Shown: positions 42,841 through 54,317 of the stretch, in pieces | Position numbering within the stretch: the stretch's first letter is position 1 | Layout: each line of letters begins with the position of its first letter | Origin: Diphasiastrum complanatum | Lineage: Eukaryota; Streptophyta; Lycopodiopsida; Lycopodiales; Lycopodiaceae | Assembly (NCBI GenBank): GCA_029204225.1 | Contig: CM055096.1 | Coordinates: forward strand, 41,066,519-41,130,518 | Reading direction: 5' to 3' | Length of the DNA: 64,000 bases | Made by a program: the position numbers and the translations under genes | Notes under the pieces: generated by a model | Seen by the model: only the letters and a program-made list of their open reading frames with translations | The model's database searches: none | What the model was told of the DNA's origin: nothing

Positions 42841-44157
42841 TAAATGTCTAGGTATCGAAAGAAAGTTATGCAACTAGTTAATCTCATGAAAGTCTTATTC
42901 CTACCATTTCTAAGGATGGGACACCTCAACTTCAAGTCATTGGAAGTAATGGCAAGGAAGAAGGTTGTGATTGGTCTTCCAAGTTTCTTAAATGATGTCA
43001 AGCATGTTTGTGAGTCTTGTGCTTTGTCTAAGTCACATAGACTACCTTATACTAGATCTATTTCTAGATCTACAAAGCCTTTTCAACTTGTACATTCGGA
43101 TATTCATGGATTTAATATAATTAGCAATAGTGGAGCTAAGATGTATGTAACATTCATTGATGATTTTAGTAGATTTTGTTGGATCTATCTACTAAAGATC
43201 AAGGATGAAGTGTATGATGTCTTTGTCAAGTTCAAGACATTAGAGGAGTTGTGAGTTTCAAAAAGACCTTTTAAGAATTCGTGCAAGATGTCTTTTTTAT
43301 TATTAAAATATTATAACACTAATACTTTTGACTTGATATAACTTTTTAATCGTCACTCAAAAGTATGTCATCTAACATATCATTGGAAAGCCCTTGTTGA
43401 GCGCTTTCCAATGCACCAAAATTTGCTAAATTTGGACTTATCACTAAAAAGTTATGCCATTTTTAGTATGAAATCAAAATGTGGACTCAAAAAGTTACGT
43501 TACGTAGATTTCAAATTTGAGTGTTTTGATTGGTCCATGTGTAAGAAAAATTTGAGAGAAAAATATAAAAAGAATCTTTACAAAGGGTCTTTTTTGGATT
43601 TAGAACTATTCTAATGATGCAAGGGCGAACCAATTTTCCACAAAGATCAAGTGCTTGAGAGGTGACAATGGTGGTGAGTACATATCTAACAAGTTCAAGG
43701 CCTTTTGTGATGAGCATGAGATACAACATCAAGGACCCCGCAACAAAATGGAGTGGCTGAAAGGAAGAATAGGACTTTATGTGAAAGTGCTAAAGCTATG
43801 AGGTTAAGTGCTAATCTTGACAAACCATTTTGGGATCAAGCTTTGTTGTGTGCCAATTTCTTGTGCAATAGGTGGCTGAATGCTATTTTGGATGGAAGGA
43901 CACCTTTTGAGATGATATTCAAGAGGAGGCCGAGTGTCAACTTTCTAAGAACCTTTGGATGCACATGCTATGTCAACATTACTCTTGATGATAGGACCAA
44001 GGAGGACCCATCTTCAAGAAGAGGTATTTTTGTTGGATATAGTGAGGTGAGTAAAGCCTACAAGGTTTACATTCCTTCTACTAACAAAGTGATTGCTGGT
44101 AAAGATGTCATTTTTTATAAGGAAAACATTCCAAAAATTGTCTTTAAGCATGATTGA
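42841..44157 (+). pseudogene. copia integrase, split by a MITE-like insertion
   Basis: The first part (to about 43,249) encodes the zinc-binding region (GHLNFKSLEVMARKK, CESCALSKSHRLPY) and core start (FQLVHSDIHGFNI, MYVTFIDDFSRFCWIYL, VYDVFVKFKT). After the insertion at 43,250-43,600 it resumes with KIKCLRGDNGGEYISNKFKA, QQNGVAERKNRTLCESAKAM, WDQALLCANFLCNRWLNAI, PSVNFLRTFGCTCYV, ending near 44,157. The D-D-E motif residues (HSDI, RGDNG, GVAERKN) are all readable. A short frameshift lies near 43,735. Confidence 0.85.
43250..43600. mobile_element. MITE-like insertion in integrase
   Basis: About 350 bp interrupts integrase between VKFKT and KIKCLRGD. Its ends are inverted: tttcaaaaagacctttta at the left and, read in reverse complement, ccaaaaaagaccctttgt at the right. 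A central hairpin (43,381-43,413; arms cattggaaagc and gctttccaatg) is perfect over 11 bp. There is no coding capacity. Target duplication is unclear. A related left end occurs at 32,392. Confidence 0.65.
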
Positions 44158-45541
44158 TGGTAGAGTGGATGGATCTGACATTCTTAATTTTGATGAGAAG
44201 GATCCTACTTTGGATGGCGGTGATGATGGACCTTCATCAAGTCAAAAGCCAAGGAGAACATCAAGAGAAAGACAAGTACCTTCAAGGCTCACATTTGATC
44301 AAAAGGGTAAGCAAGTAGTTTTCTAGAAATTATGTTGCTTTTCTAACCTCTTTGGATGAGCCTACAAGTGTAGATCAAGCAAGGAAAGAAGAAGAGTGGA
44401 TCCAAGCAATGGATCTTGAGTATCGATCTCTTATGAAGAGTGGAACATCTTTTGGAGGATCTTCTTGTGTACATGGAGCTATGCAAGTGGATGGATGTTA
44501 TCTTGCTGTAAAATCAAGTAATGGATCTGAAAAACAAAGTTTGTTCGATGACTTTGATGATCAAGTTGAAGATCAAGAGGTTGATCTCAAAGCGCTTCAA
44601 CTAGTCAAAAGGGAAGATGGCAATTTGGAGCTAGTCAAGAGCATCAAAGGAGAGGTAATTGGCAAAGATGTTATGGATCTGTTTTTGCAGCATATTGAAG
44701 ACTCAAGTATGGTCAAAGGAGCAGCAAGGAAGTGATGTTCAAGTTTACTTTACTTGTTCTATCTCATGTTTGAGCAATTTCATGTGGATGTGTGCAAATT
44801 GTCAAGATATGATAAAACTAGCTACATTGGTGAGCATTGTTTTGATGTTGGATTTGTACTAGCATTCTTGGCTGGTTTTGCTAATGGAAATGAAGCTATT
44901 GGAGGTTCATTATGTCACTCATTCAAAGTCAAGTCATCAAGGCTTGATGGCATCTTATGGCAAGATGAAGACGGAGGCTCATTCATGGAGTATCATGGTG
45001 GATACAAGGCAACAAAGGACAAAGGAGGAGGAGACATGCAAGCAAAAGTTGATCACTCACATATATTGTTTGTTTGCTATATTTTTTCAGAGAGTTCAGA
45101 GTTGGAAGCATGGTGGAATCATTTCATTTACATTCTATTTGATTCTTCATGTTTTAGTCACATTTTTACATGTAAAATTGATGTAAAAAACAGTGAAGCA
45201 TCCCGAGTGGACACTATTTTCTATATCAATTATGGTTGTTTCTATTTTGAGCATTACATGATCATTGAAAGAAGATCTATTCTTAGGAAGAAGATCATTC
45301 TTATGATGGATCAAAGTTCTATGGTCAAAAACTATGCTAGGAGCAAGCATATTGAGATACAATATCACTTTGTGAGGGAGCAAGTTATTGCAAAGGAGGT
45401 GGAGCTTCAACATGTGTTTTCAAGGGAATGTGTAGCTAATATGTTCAACAAAGCATTGGGAAAAGACTTGTTCATGAAGCATAAGACTTTACTTGGAGTG
45501 TTATCAAAGTCTATGATAAAAGTAGTTGAAGAGAGAGCGTG
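44158..45541 (+). pseudogene. chimeric copia pol: RT start, foreign insert, RNase H tail
   Basis: After integrase, the linker (SSSQKPRRTSRERQVPSRLT) and first RT residues (PTSVDQARKEEEWIQAMDLE) are readable to about 44,447. There the frame passes without a stop into unrelated sequence (SFGGSSCVHGAMQVDGCYLA, SLFDDFDDQVEDQEVDLKAL) to 44,735. A second frame, open 44,754-45,542, starts with unknown sequence and ends in genuine RNase H tail (ARSKHIEIQYHFVREQVIAK, CVANMFNKALGKDLFMKH). About 880 bp of foreign DNA has thus replaced the RT core. A phrase NSEASRVDTIF resembles ISEASKVDTYI in the ORF at 13,741-14,838. Confidence 0.65.
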
Positions 45542-46190
45542 AAAGATTCAACTAGTTTCATCATATTTTGCTATATTTCCATATTTGGCATATTGAGGCC
45601 AAAAATTGTTTTAGACTTAGAGATTGACTTTTCAAAGTTCATTAGTCTAAATTTCATTTGAATAAACACTTTTTGAAAGTGTCGGAAAGTTAGAATGCGA
45701 GTTTGAGTAGATTCAAATTTGAATAGTTGGGTACATTGAATCTTGACCCAAAATTAGTAGAGCTAGCATTTTGGAGGGAAAGCCAAGTGGCCAAATAGGG
45801 TTTGGACCTGTTATAAAAGGATGTAACTTGTGGAGAGAGTATTCTTCTCTCTTCTCTATCTCATTTCATGCTTATACATGGTCCTCTTGGGTTCTACTAT
45901 CCATTGGTGCACTATCTTGGTGATTGCTTGCAATTCTATGTGTAGAATGATCTATACTTGTTATTTTTAGATCCACATGTGTGAATTACAATAGCTTGCT
46001 AGTTTTGTACAGACAACAACAACACTTTATCATTTCATTCAAGTTTGATCAAGTTCTATTGGTGTTTGCATCTCATTTTGTGTGTAGATGCTAATTTTTC
46101 TACATTGATGAGATTGGTAGTGTATTTCTCTTTATAACCAAAGATCATTCAAGTAGATTGGATCTTAAGGATCTAAAATCTTTCACATAT
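45541..46190 (+). repeat. probable copia 3' LTR with TATA box
   Basis: Begins tgaaagattcaact right after the RNase H stop and a gaagagagagcg purine tract. It contains ttataaaagg at about 45,811 and a pyrimidine-rich start region (ctctcttctctatctc). It ends where integrase sequence of another copia copy begins at about 46,197. No partner LTR was found. Confidence 0.5.
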
Positions 46191-46196
46191 ATCACA

Positions 46197-47490
46197 ACAC
46201 AATGGTGTTGCTGAAAGGAAGAACATGACACTCATGGAAGTTGCAAGGTGCATGATGGCTTACTCCAAAGCACCAAGAGGGCTGAAGCAATAGCTACAAC
46301 CATCTATATCCAGAACAGGATAGGCAGATCTGGTGTTCCTCACATGACACCACACAAACTATGGTGGGGTAGAAAGCCCAATTGACGCACGTTCGGATCT
46401 TTGGCAATGCAGCTTATGCACGTGTTCTAGACAAGCTTCGAAAGAAGCTCAATGAGAAAGTCAAACAAGGATACCTCGTCAGGTATGACAACCATTCGTC
46501 ATACTACAGGATCTACATGCCAGAGATGAATCAAGTGAAGATAGCCAGAGACGTCAAGTTCGATGAGACCAGAACAATGGCTGATGATGATTCAGCTAGC
46601 TATGAAGTCTTAGGAAAGCAGTACTATGACCTGCCAACCATGACAGAGGGAGTAGAACTTGAACACTCAGACGAAGATGTTTGGATCTTACATCAATTGG
46701 AGCGATAAATCAGACGAAGAAAGGACAACAAGCATGCCTACAGCTAGAACGCATGTAAACCAAAATGGTTCCAGACCTAGCCGAAGAGAAAAAGACAAGG
46801 ACATTGCAGTACTCGAATAATCTCCCAAGAGATCAACAAGAGAACGAACAGAGCCAACCCGATTCGTGTCAAGGCAGTGCAGCTTCGACATTCAAAGAGT
46901 TCTGTGGACTCAGTTGTGAACCTTCGAAAAAGCCATTAAAAATCCAAACAAGGACAAATGGATCCAAGCCATGAACAAAGAGATTGAATTCATGAAGAAG
47001 AACGAGGTGTGGACACTGAAGCCAGTACCAGACAAGCGAAAGACTGTGCAATGCAAATGTGTATACAAGCTGAAGTATGGACCGAATGGAAATGTTTTGA
47101 GATATAATGCCAGACTTGTAGCGAAGGATTTCTCTTAGAATTATGGGATCGACTAGACTGAGACCTTGAAACATGCGTCCTAGTACACCTACTGTTTGCA
47201 TATGCAGCCGCTTACGACCTCAGGATTCACATAGTCGATGAGAAGACAACATTCTTACATGGCGAATTAGACAAAGAAGTCTACATGGACCAACCTCCGA
47301 GTTACATTTGTGAATCACTTCTCACCTATGCCTGTCGAATTCACAAAAGTATCTACAATTTGAAGCAATCCACGCAACAATGGTATAGGAAGAAGGATCA
47401 TGTTCTACGATCCTTAGGTTTTGACCCACTGATGGCCGATTACAGTGTTTATGTAAAGGTCACAGATGAGGAGATCATCATTGGCAGAAA
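46197..47490 (+). pseudogene. copia integrase C-terminus and RT N-terminal half
   Basis: Starts inside integrase (HNGVAERKNMTLMEVARCMM), continues through HVRIFGNAAYARVLDKLRKK and DNHSSYYRIYMPEMNQVKIA, then RT: NPNKDKWIQAMNKEIEFMKK, NEVWTLKPVPDKRK, VYKLKYGPNGNV, AYDLRIHIVDEKTTFLHGEL, EVYMDQPPSY, SIYNLKQSTQQWYRK, ADYSVYVK. It ends just before the YVDD block, replaced by LTR-type sequence at about 47,490. Multiple stops and shifts (46,384, 46,708, 47,139, 47,154). Confidence 0.85.
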
Positions 47491-47496
47491 ATCATC

Positions 47497-48005
47497 TCGG
47501 GTCACAACCGCCACATAAGCGTTTCAACCGAACAAGACACGAAGCAAATACCTCGAAGGTCAAACATTCGAAGACCAAAGGAGCTCAAAGGCAAAGCCGA
47601 AGGTCAAACAAGGCACAAAGGCGAAGAAGACTCGAAGACCGAAAGGCAGTGGATCTTCACGCTCCAAGTACAAAGAAAATCAAAAAAAGTATCAGGAGGA
47701 TGTCCTCCTCCATAGATGATGTTGAAGGCAATCTGAATGTTGTTAGAACATGCCTAACCAATCGTTCTTGTAATCAGAGATTAGATTAAATCCTTTTTCT
47801 CTCCATCTATATAAGTAGATCAAAGATGGGAGAATTGGTTGAGTGTCAACCTGAGCCAAGCATAGTGTTTGTCGAATGCCTAAACGAATTATAACGTAGG
47901 TCGACAGTGTCTGTCTACACTCTGGAGGATTGTAGATCTGATCTAGCAAGCAGCAGCCGGCAAACATAATCGAATTCCATCCGGGTACCTGTTCATTCAC
48001 AACAA
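47497..48005 (+). repeat. copia 5' LTR (second copy of the 16,125 family)
   Basis: Repetitive cgaaggtcaaac / cgaagac sequence, a plus-strand TATA (tatataag, about 47,806), the shared phrase ctacactctggaggattgta and atccatccgggt, and end aacaa before a PBS. Same order as 16,125-17,218. It abruptly replaces RT of the preceding element. Confidence 0.65.
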
Positions 48006-48020
48006 TGGCATTAGAGCTGC
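48006..48020 (+). promoter_or_regulatory. copia primer-binding site
   Basis: tggcattagagctgc directly follows the LTR; it corresponds to tggcatcagagccgc at 17,219-17,233. A second PBS-like string, tggtataagagcgactg, lies at about 48,103 without a recognisable LTR in front. Confidence 0.65.
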
Positions 48021-49860
48021 AGAGATTCGAGAAAGCGAACATGAATTGTTTTGTGTTTCGTGCTTGAACCTTGTACGCAATCTGCCCTTCTGTTTCTCAA
48101 AGTGGTATAAGAGCGACTGAAATTCATGTCACATTGAACCACTCTATTTTTCTCAACAAGATCAACAAGCAACCACGAGAGCTCTGCTGCAAGTCTCCTC
48201 CCAACCATAGCTATATATGAATCCAATCGGGAATCCCTGACAAGGCTCCCACTATATCCCCTCAAGCACTCCTTAATCTTGACACATCCAAACGTCGACA
48301 AATGACAAACTCCAATGTTGACACTTGCCACTTGGTAATACCTTGACACATAGGCAAGCTACTAGGTGGACTATCTAACACGTGTCACTCATACATTGAA
48401 CCAAGTGTCCCAATGAGCATATGACACGTCTTGGTGACCCGCTGTCCGTCGACAAGGGTCACTCATGCACTGGACCAAGTGTCCCAATGAGCATATGACA
48501 CATACCATGTTGATCAGTCAACCCTTTCTACATTTTAGAAGGTCAGTCTAGCTCTCAAGGGATCCAATATCTCCTTGGCCATCTCGGAATTGCTATAACT
48601 GATATTTATATTGCAATTTACAATTGTCTCCATATGGCAGTGACTTAGCCATTTTACAATTTAATAATTGCAATTTACAATTTACATTGGGCAAAGGGAT
48701 TCAAAGACATATGATAGAGTCTAACTCAAATACTCTCATCCATTTTATGACCAATAATGGAACTAATTTGTGATGGGAAAGTCCAACCATCTCTAAATGG
48801 CCATTAGCATAAGTTTTGATAGCACTTATAATAAATTTAATCATAGCATTCCTTGTCAATGAAATATTGAAACATAATGTGTGTTTAATTGAAAACACTC
48901 TAGCAGGACCTCAAGCAAAGAAGGTAACAACATGTTTGAGTAGAAACAATAGTAAAAGGAATATAAGCTTTATAAAATAATCTGTAAATTTTTTTTAAGG
49001 TAGTCATTTAGAGACTTAGAGTTGGGGTTTAGAGTTGGACGATACATGTCATGTACAAAGCTTTTACACATGAGAATTTAGTTTGGGGTGTTAAGTTGTT
49101 GTTAAGATTTGGTGGTTTCACATGAAAGAGTCTAGGCCATTTCAAAATTTGCACTTAGGCCCATTTCACATTACATGTGTGGCAAGTCCAAAATTTAAAA
49201 TAGAGCTCTCCCATTGGTCTAGGAGAAAAAAATGGGCCTCCCACCCTTTCACATTAACATGCACTCGACACACTTGCCACTATGTGGTAGATGACATGGC
49301 AAAGACCCAACGCCACATAGGGGCAACTCAAAACCAATTTTTTGAACAAAGGCAATGTCCCCTAGCATGTTGAGTTGACCTTGGCATGGTGGCTTGAATT
49401 TTAAAGTCTTCCCAACCCTTCATTACCCCAAGAGGCCCAAGGTACTCCCCCCTATGTTGACTTACCCCAGGTTGGCACCTTTAATTGCCAACTAGGGGCA
49501 ACTTTCATCCCTTGTAAAATGGGGGAAAGGCCTCTCGGAGTGGCTCCACCAATCAAAGTAAAGGATTTGGACCTTTTGGACTTACCCCCTCACTCCACGT
49601 GAAACCACCATCATGCTTGAACTTTCGGTGTCGCCTACATGAAAGGGCTAGTTTAATATAATAGCTGAGGCACACAAACAAGAACACGGTGATCCCTAAA
49701 GTAAAATAAAAAATTATTAAAAAATAAATAAAACAAAAATTCATTTTACAAGAGTTAAAAATCAAATTAAGTAGTGCTATAGTTGAAATTCATTTAAGAG
49801 TGAAGGAATATATTTTAATAAACCATACAAAAGATTGCACTATACCCCAAGATTAAAAGA
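48021..49860. other. intergenic, no gene recognised
   Basis: Includes a short direct repeat (caagtgtcccaatgagcata, at about 48,400 and 48,478) and AT-rich DNA. Small ORFs lack family features. It forms the distal upstream flank of the phosphate transporter. Confidence 0.4.
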
Positions 49861-49903
49861 ACAAGGTAGCCGGTCAAAGTTGGGGAAAACGTTGAATTTT
49901 CAT

Positions 49904-49910
49904 TATATAA
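49904..49910 (+). promoter_or_regulatory. candidate TATA box (tatataa)
   Basis: tatataa about 700 bp before the transporter ATG is the clearest TATA-type motif in the upstream region. If used, the 5' leader is long and may contain an intron, as in some PHT1 genes. Not demonstrated. Confidence 0.3.
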
Positions 49911-49968
49911 CGTAGCCGTCACCCAGCCTGCAGGTCCATCTCCACCTTCCCAAGTCCGCATCTACTCG

Positions 49969-49976
49969 GCATATGC
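49969..49976. promoter_or_regulatory. P1BS-type motif gcatatgc
   Basis: gcatatgc fits GNATATNC, the palindromic site bound by PHR1-type MYB-CC factors that induce phosphate-starvation genes. It lies 637 bp upstream of the phosphate transporter ATG. An 8-bp motif can occur by chance, but the neighbouring gene makes this one plausible. Confidence 0.45.
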
Positions 49977-50605
49977 GATAACTTTTTGCGGCGGCGCGAC
50001 TTCCGCCGTGTTGATTTTTCTTGTGACTTGTCCATGCAATTGGCGAGCATCTAGCAGGATATTCGTTCACCACGATCAGGCGTCATTGCTGAAGCCTCTC
50101 CTTATAATAATCCCCATTCTGCAGTACTCTGCCAAACGGATGCGACTCAATCTCAAGCCGGAGCTGAGCTGCTCCTGAATGTTGATTCAAGTGAAAGTGG
50201 GTGATATATCCTTTGTCGTGATCTTCCAACGCACAGGCGCAGATTAGAAATAAGTATGTTGGCTCTATGTGATGTAGCGTTGCATGAAAATGTCCAGTTT
50301 GTTAATAGAAAGACTTTGTAAGAATTAAAATCATAATTAGGATGATGATCGCGATCAGACAATGTTATCGTGGCCAGCAAGTTATTGTAGTTTTATGATA
50401 TACTTCATGTTCATCCGACAGCTAAAAAACAGCGCCTGGGCTTTCTGTCGTGGCGTTTAGCTGCTGGTCGATTGTCCTAATCCTGATGTGCTCTCTCATC
50501 AAAAAACGATACACAGCTTTTGCGAAAGCAATTAGAGTGTAGCAACCCTCTGCACCAAGAGAAGATTGATCAACAAAATCGATCTGCTGCAACTCGGGTT
50601 TGGCA

Positions 50606-52246
50606 ATGGCAAGGAAAAATTTAGAGGTGCTGTCCGCTTTGGATCTTGCAAAGACGCAATGGTATCACTTCACAGCTATCATCATTTCAGGTATGGGCTT
50701 CTTCACAGATGCATATGATCTCTTCTGCATTTCTACAGTCACCAAACTCCTGGGCAGGTTGTATTACTACGATCCAACGACCGGCAAGCCTGGATTCCTT
50801 CCAGCCAACGTCAATTCTGCTGTAACAAGCGTGGCATTATGCGGAACTCTTGCCGGGCAGTTGTTCTTTGGGTGGCTTGGTGATAAGCTGGGCCGGAAGA
50901 AAGTGTATGGGACAACGTTACTGCTTATGATTGTATGCTCTTTGGGATCAGGATTGTCATTCGGGAGCACTGCCAAATCAGTAATGACTACTCTATGCTT
51001 CTTCCGCTTTTGGCTTGGGTTTGGTATTGGCGGAGACTATCCTCTCTCTGCCACTATCATGTCTGAATACGCTAATAAAAAAACTCGTGGAGCTTTCATA
51101 GCAGCAGTGTTCGCCATGCAAGGTATTGGGATTTTGACCGGTGGTGCTGTGGCCATTATTGTCTCTTCAATCTTTAAGCACGCCTACAAGCGACCAACGT
51201 TTGCTGAAGATCACATTCTCTCCACGCCTCCACAGGCAGATTTCGTCTGGAGAATAATCTTCATGTTCGGAGCCTTCCCAGCAGCCCTAACGTTCTATTC
51301 CCGGATGAAGATGCCAGAAACGGCCCGGTACACCGCACTTGTTCAAAAGAACGCTAAGCAGGCAGCTGCTGATATGACCAAAGTCTTGGAAGTAGAATTC
51401 ACTCCCGAGCAGGCATTTGAAACGGACACTGCTGCACAGGAAGAGTATGGGCTTTTTTCAAAGAAGTTCCTGAGGAAGCATGGCTCTCAGCTCTTCGGTT
51501 GTGCCAGTTGCTGGTTTCTACTGGACATAGCATTCTATAGTCAGAACTTGTTTCAAAAGGACGTGTTCACAGACATTGGATGGATTCCTGGCGCAAGCAA
51601 GATGAATGCACTAGAAGAAGTATACAAGATTGCAAGAGCACAGTCACTAATAGCACTATTCTCAACCGTTCCAGGATACTGGTTCACCGTCGCATTTATT
51701 GACATCATAGGCAGATTTGTGATCCAGCTGATGGGCTTCTTCTTCATGACAGTTTTTATGTTCGCCCTCTCCATTCCCTACTACCACTGGCGAGGTCACA
51801 ACAAATGCCCACCCCCCAGTGACAAATTCTGCGGCGGCCATCGCACCGCCTTTCTGGTTCTCTACGCCTTTACCTTCTTTTGGTCTAACTTCGGTCCCAA
51901 CAGCACCACCTTCATCGTCCCTGCAGAGATCTTCCCCGCAAGGTTGCGATCCACCTGCCATGGAATTTCAGCTGCCTGTGGCAAGGCAGGAGCTATCGTT
52001 GGAGCCTTCGGATTCTTGTACGCATCTGAGAGCAAGAAAAAATTAGAGACCGACCCTGGCTATCCAACAGGTATCGGTATCAAGGATTCTTTGCTTCTCC
52101 TTGCAATATCTAATGCTTTCGGATTCGTCCTCACATTTCTGGTTCCCGAGACAAAAGGCAAATCTCTCGAAGATCTGTCTGGGGAGAACGACGACTCAAC
52201 GGAGGAGCTTCCACCACCTCGGAGAGATCAAGCCATCGTAGTATAG
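50606..52246 (+). CDS. high-affinity H+/inorganic phosphate symporter, PHT1 family
   Basis: Uninterrupted, intronless ORF of 546 codons with the PHT1 start [13 protein letters not shown] and QWYHFTAII. As an MFS-type plasma-membrane transporter it couples phosphate uptake to protons and should have 12 membrane segments with a central cytosolic loop (about residues 230-295). Visible signatures: TDAYDLF (34-40), [12 protein letters not shown] (89-100), the PHT1 signature [13 protein letters not shown] (142-154), MQGIG with Gln172, [14 protein letters not shown] (303-316) and NFGPNSTTF (428-436). D144/Y145, Q172, W303, D307 and N428 match residues that line the phosphate and proton path in the fungal homologue PiPT. 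The hydrophilic C-tail is acidic then proline-rich ([18 protein letters not shown]). ATG at 50,606 fits the family start. The TE-derived neighbours are unrelated. No disabling change is seen. Confidence 0.96.
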   Translation: MARKNLEVLSALDLAKTQWYHFTAIIISGMGFFTDAYDLFCISTVTKLLGRLYYYDPTTGKPGFLPANVNSAVTSVALCGTLAGQLFFGWLGDKLGRKKVYGTTLLLMIVCSLGSGLSFGSTAKSVMTTLCFFRFWLGFGIGGDYPLSATIMSEYANKKTRGAFIAAVFAMQGIGILTGGAVAIIVSSIFKHAYKRPTFAEDHILSTPPQADFVWRIIFMFGAFPAALTFYSRMKMPETARYTALVQKNAKQAAADMTKVLEVEFTPEQAFETDTAAQEEYGLFSKKFLRKHGSQLFGCASCWFLLDIAFYSQNLFQKDVFTDIGWIPGASKMNALEEVYKIARAQSLIALFSTVPGYWFTVAFIDIIGRFVIQLMGFFFMTVFMFALSIPYYHWRGHNKCPPPSDKFCGGHRTAFLVLYAFTFFWSNFGPNSTTFIVPAEIFPARLRSTCHGISAACGKAGAIVGAFGFLYASESKKKLETDPGYPTGIGIKDSLLLLAISNAFGFVLTFLVPETKGKSLEDLSGENDDSTEELPPPRRDQAIVV

Positions 52247-52540
52247 CCCATCCGAACAGTAAAGGGCAGCAAACATTCCGCCTATGATGTACAAAAGCGG
52301 TGTTTGATTTGTTTGTAATCTTTAGCTACTATTGTTGAGATTGTAACTGCATAAAATTCCATTTGTTCTGATCTGCTCAAATAACTATAAGCCCTTGCTA
52401 GCCAGCCAGCAAGACATGATCAGGAAACCGTTTGCATTCTTTCATAAACGAGAGACAGTCCAAATGTTATCTTCCGTTATGTTTATATAATCAATCTTGT
52501 GTTTATGCAATTGACAGCATTGCAATGTGCCTCCTTGCCC
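52247..52540 (+). other. 3' flank of the phosphate transporter
   Basis: AT-rich sequence with a far-upstream-like tttgtttgtaatc and a possible polyadenylation context (gcataaaattcc at about 52,350). The cleavage site cannot be fixed from sequence alone. Confidence 0.4.
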
Positions 52541-52558
52541 AGCGCCTAGCTAGGCGCT
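52541..52558. repeat. perfect 18-bp palindrome
   Basis: agcgcctagctaggcgct is its own reverse complement. It lies about 300 bp downstream of the transporter stop and could form a cruciform or bind a dimeric protein. No function known. Confidence 0.85.
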
Positions 52559-52880
52559 TCCAATCACAGCTTTCTTTTTAATCACATCAAGGACGCGTGC
52601 TCTAGGTATAGGAATAGAACCTGCGCAATACGGGAATCTGAAACTTTTTTTAAGGATCTCTTAAGAGTATGTGCTAATTTATCTCGGGATTGGAATTGAA
52701 CCCTACCTCATCCCCTCATCAAGAGAAAGGAATCCTAACCAGGTCATTAGGGGGCAGGAGGGCATTAAGTGATAAGGGGAGGGGGAAGGTCGACTTCAGA
52801 GGGCATTAAGTGATGAGGTGGAATGCCCCGTCCTAAAGCCTTCCATGCACGGAGAGTCCTTGCCCGAGGGCAAGGCCTGA

Positions 52881-53070
52881 CATGCACATAATGCCCAAGG
52901 GCCTCGGGACTTCCACGACCTAATGCTTAAGTGTGAGGGTGGAGAGGTAATGTGCATTTTAGAGAGATAATGCACATGCACATAAGGCCCAAGGGCCTCG
53001 GGACTTCCACGACCTAATGCTTAAGTGTGAGGGTGGAGAGATAATGTGCATTTCAGAGAGATAATGCAGG
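52881..53070. repeat. two tandem copies of a 94-bp unit
   Basis: catgcacata starts units at 52,881 and 52,975. Both contain cccaagggcctcgggacttc, cacgacctaatgcttaag and tgtgagggtggagag. The copies differ at only a few positions. Preceding sequence (gggcattaagtgat at about 52,762 and 52,802) is also duplicated. Confidence 0.9.
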
Positions 53071-53872
53071 TTGCAAAAGAGAATGGCAGATTTAGGAGGA
53101 GATTGAAAGTTGGATGCAAATTTTGGAAAGACATTGGCAAATTTCAAAAGAGAAAAAGGTGGATGCATATTTTGACTCTTGAAGGTGCCTCTTGAATACC
53201 AAAGAAACTAGAGCACCTCACGTTACTTATAGTCTTTATTATTATTATTATTATTATTAAGCTATTCCATGTGTGACAAGACTACATTTAAAAAAAAATT
53301 AATCCTTAGCTTTCTAACAAAGTCAATAGGTATCATGTATTGAAGTGAGTCATTGAAGTTGGTGAAAGTGTTAAGAAAAAATTAGTTGGCCTTGCTTGGC
53401 AACGACAATTCTATTTGCTCAAGTTGGTCAATGTAGATGCCTAAAATTTTGGAGGTTGGATATAGTACCTATCGGAACACCTACTTAACAAGTGTGGTAG
53501 ATGTCTTCTCTTTTCAATGTTATGTTAAGAATTGGTAGGTCACTTCCGTTTAACATAAACCTTGTAATGTTAATTATTGTGTTGTGTTGAGAGTACTTAT
53601 CAATTTTCACAATCATCATTTGTAGAACTCACTTTTAGCTTAGTAGCGCACCTCATCCCATTGTGAAATTTGTTATGTCTTCAAGATTTATACCATACTT
53701 GCTTCCATTGATTGTATCTCTTACTTTTAAAAAAAATTAGATTGAATAGCCATTAGCCTCAGATAAGTTATGATGACACTTAGGAAACCATGACTAAAGC
53801 TAAAGGTAACTTTAGAGTTTGCATGCGAGATTAGAACTATAAAATCCTTAACCAATGATCCTATTCTAGGCA
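53071..53872. other. no gene recognised
   Basis: AT-rich spacer with an (att)n microsatellite at about 53,230-53,259. Confidence 0.45.
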
Positions 53873-54317
53873 TGTCAATAACAAGCAACACAAGGGAAAC
53901 AGATGGTGGACAAACCAACCCAACCAATCCTAGATCGAACGGACCTAGCCCCCAAGCTATGGATCAATCTCAAAGAGGAGTGAGGCATCACACCAGCAAC
54001 ATACGGCTACCAGTCTCACAATCAAGGATCCACTAGTGAGAGCCCAATAGGTGTACTTATACCCTCCAAGCCCATGCACCACTAGTAGTGCACTGTGACA
54101 CCTCAGTAGACACCTCTGCAACCTATCTGGGCCATGTCATCCAGTTCCTCAATGACTCACTGAAAGACCCATACCAATCCACCATCATGAGTTTAGGCCT
54201 ACAACCATTATACACATAAGGTCCCCAATTCCCTTATAGTCACAATTAACTTACAGGTTGTTGATCTAATGATCCCTAGCGTGGACACGGTACCCGAGAC
54301 CAGTCATGGGCATGACA
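53873..54317 (-). repeat. gypsy 3' LTR
   Basis: Minus strand starts TGTCATGCCC after a purine tract (AAGGGGGGGAAGAA) and ends TATTGACA. It is a shorter version of 55,341-55,895 (shared ggacaaaccaacccaaccaa, caatcaaggatccactagtg, ctagcgtggacac). Confidence 0.8.

Noticed and set aside
45147-45413. Minus-strand ORF opposite the chimeric copia pol
   Set aside because: It is antisense to genuine RNase H tail and has no motif of its own.
50767-52046. ORFs overlapping the phosphate transporter in other frames
   Set aside because: Shadows of the PHT1 coding sequence without start context or family features.
52600-52760. Possible tRNA-derived SINE on the minus strand
   Set aside because: A B-box-like ggttcaattcc is present, but the expected A box is weak and no poly-A/T tail or target duplication is seen.
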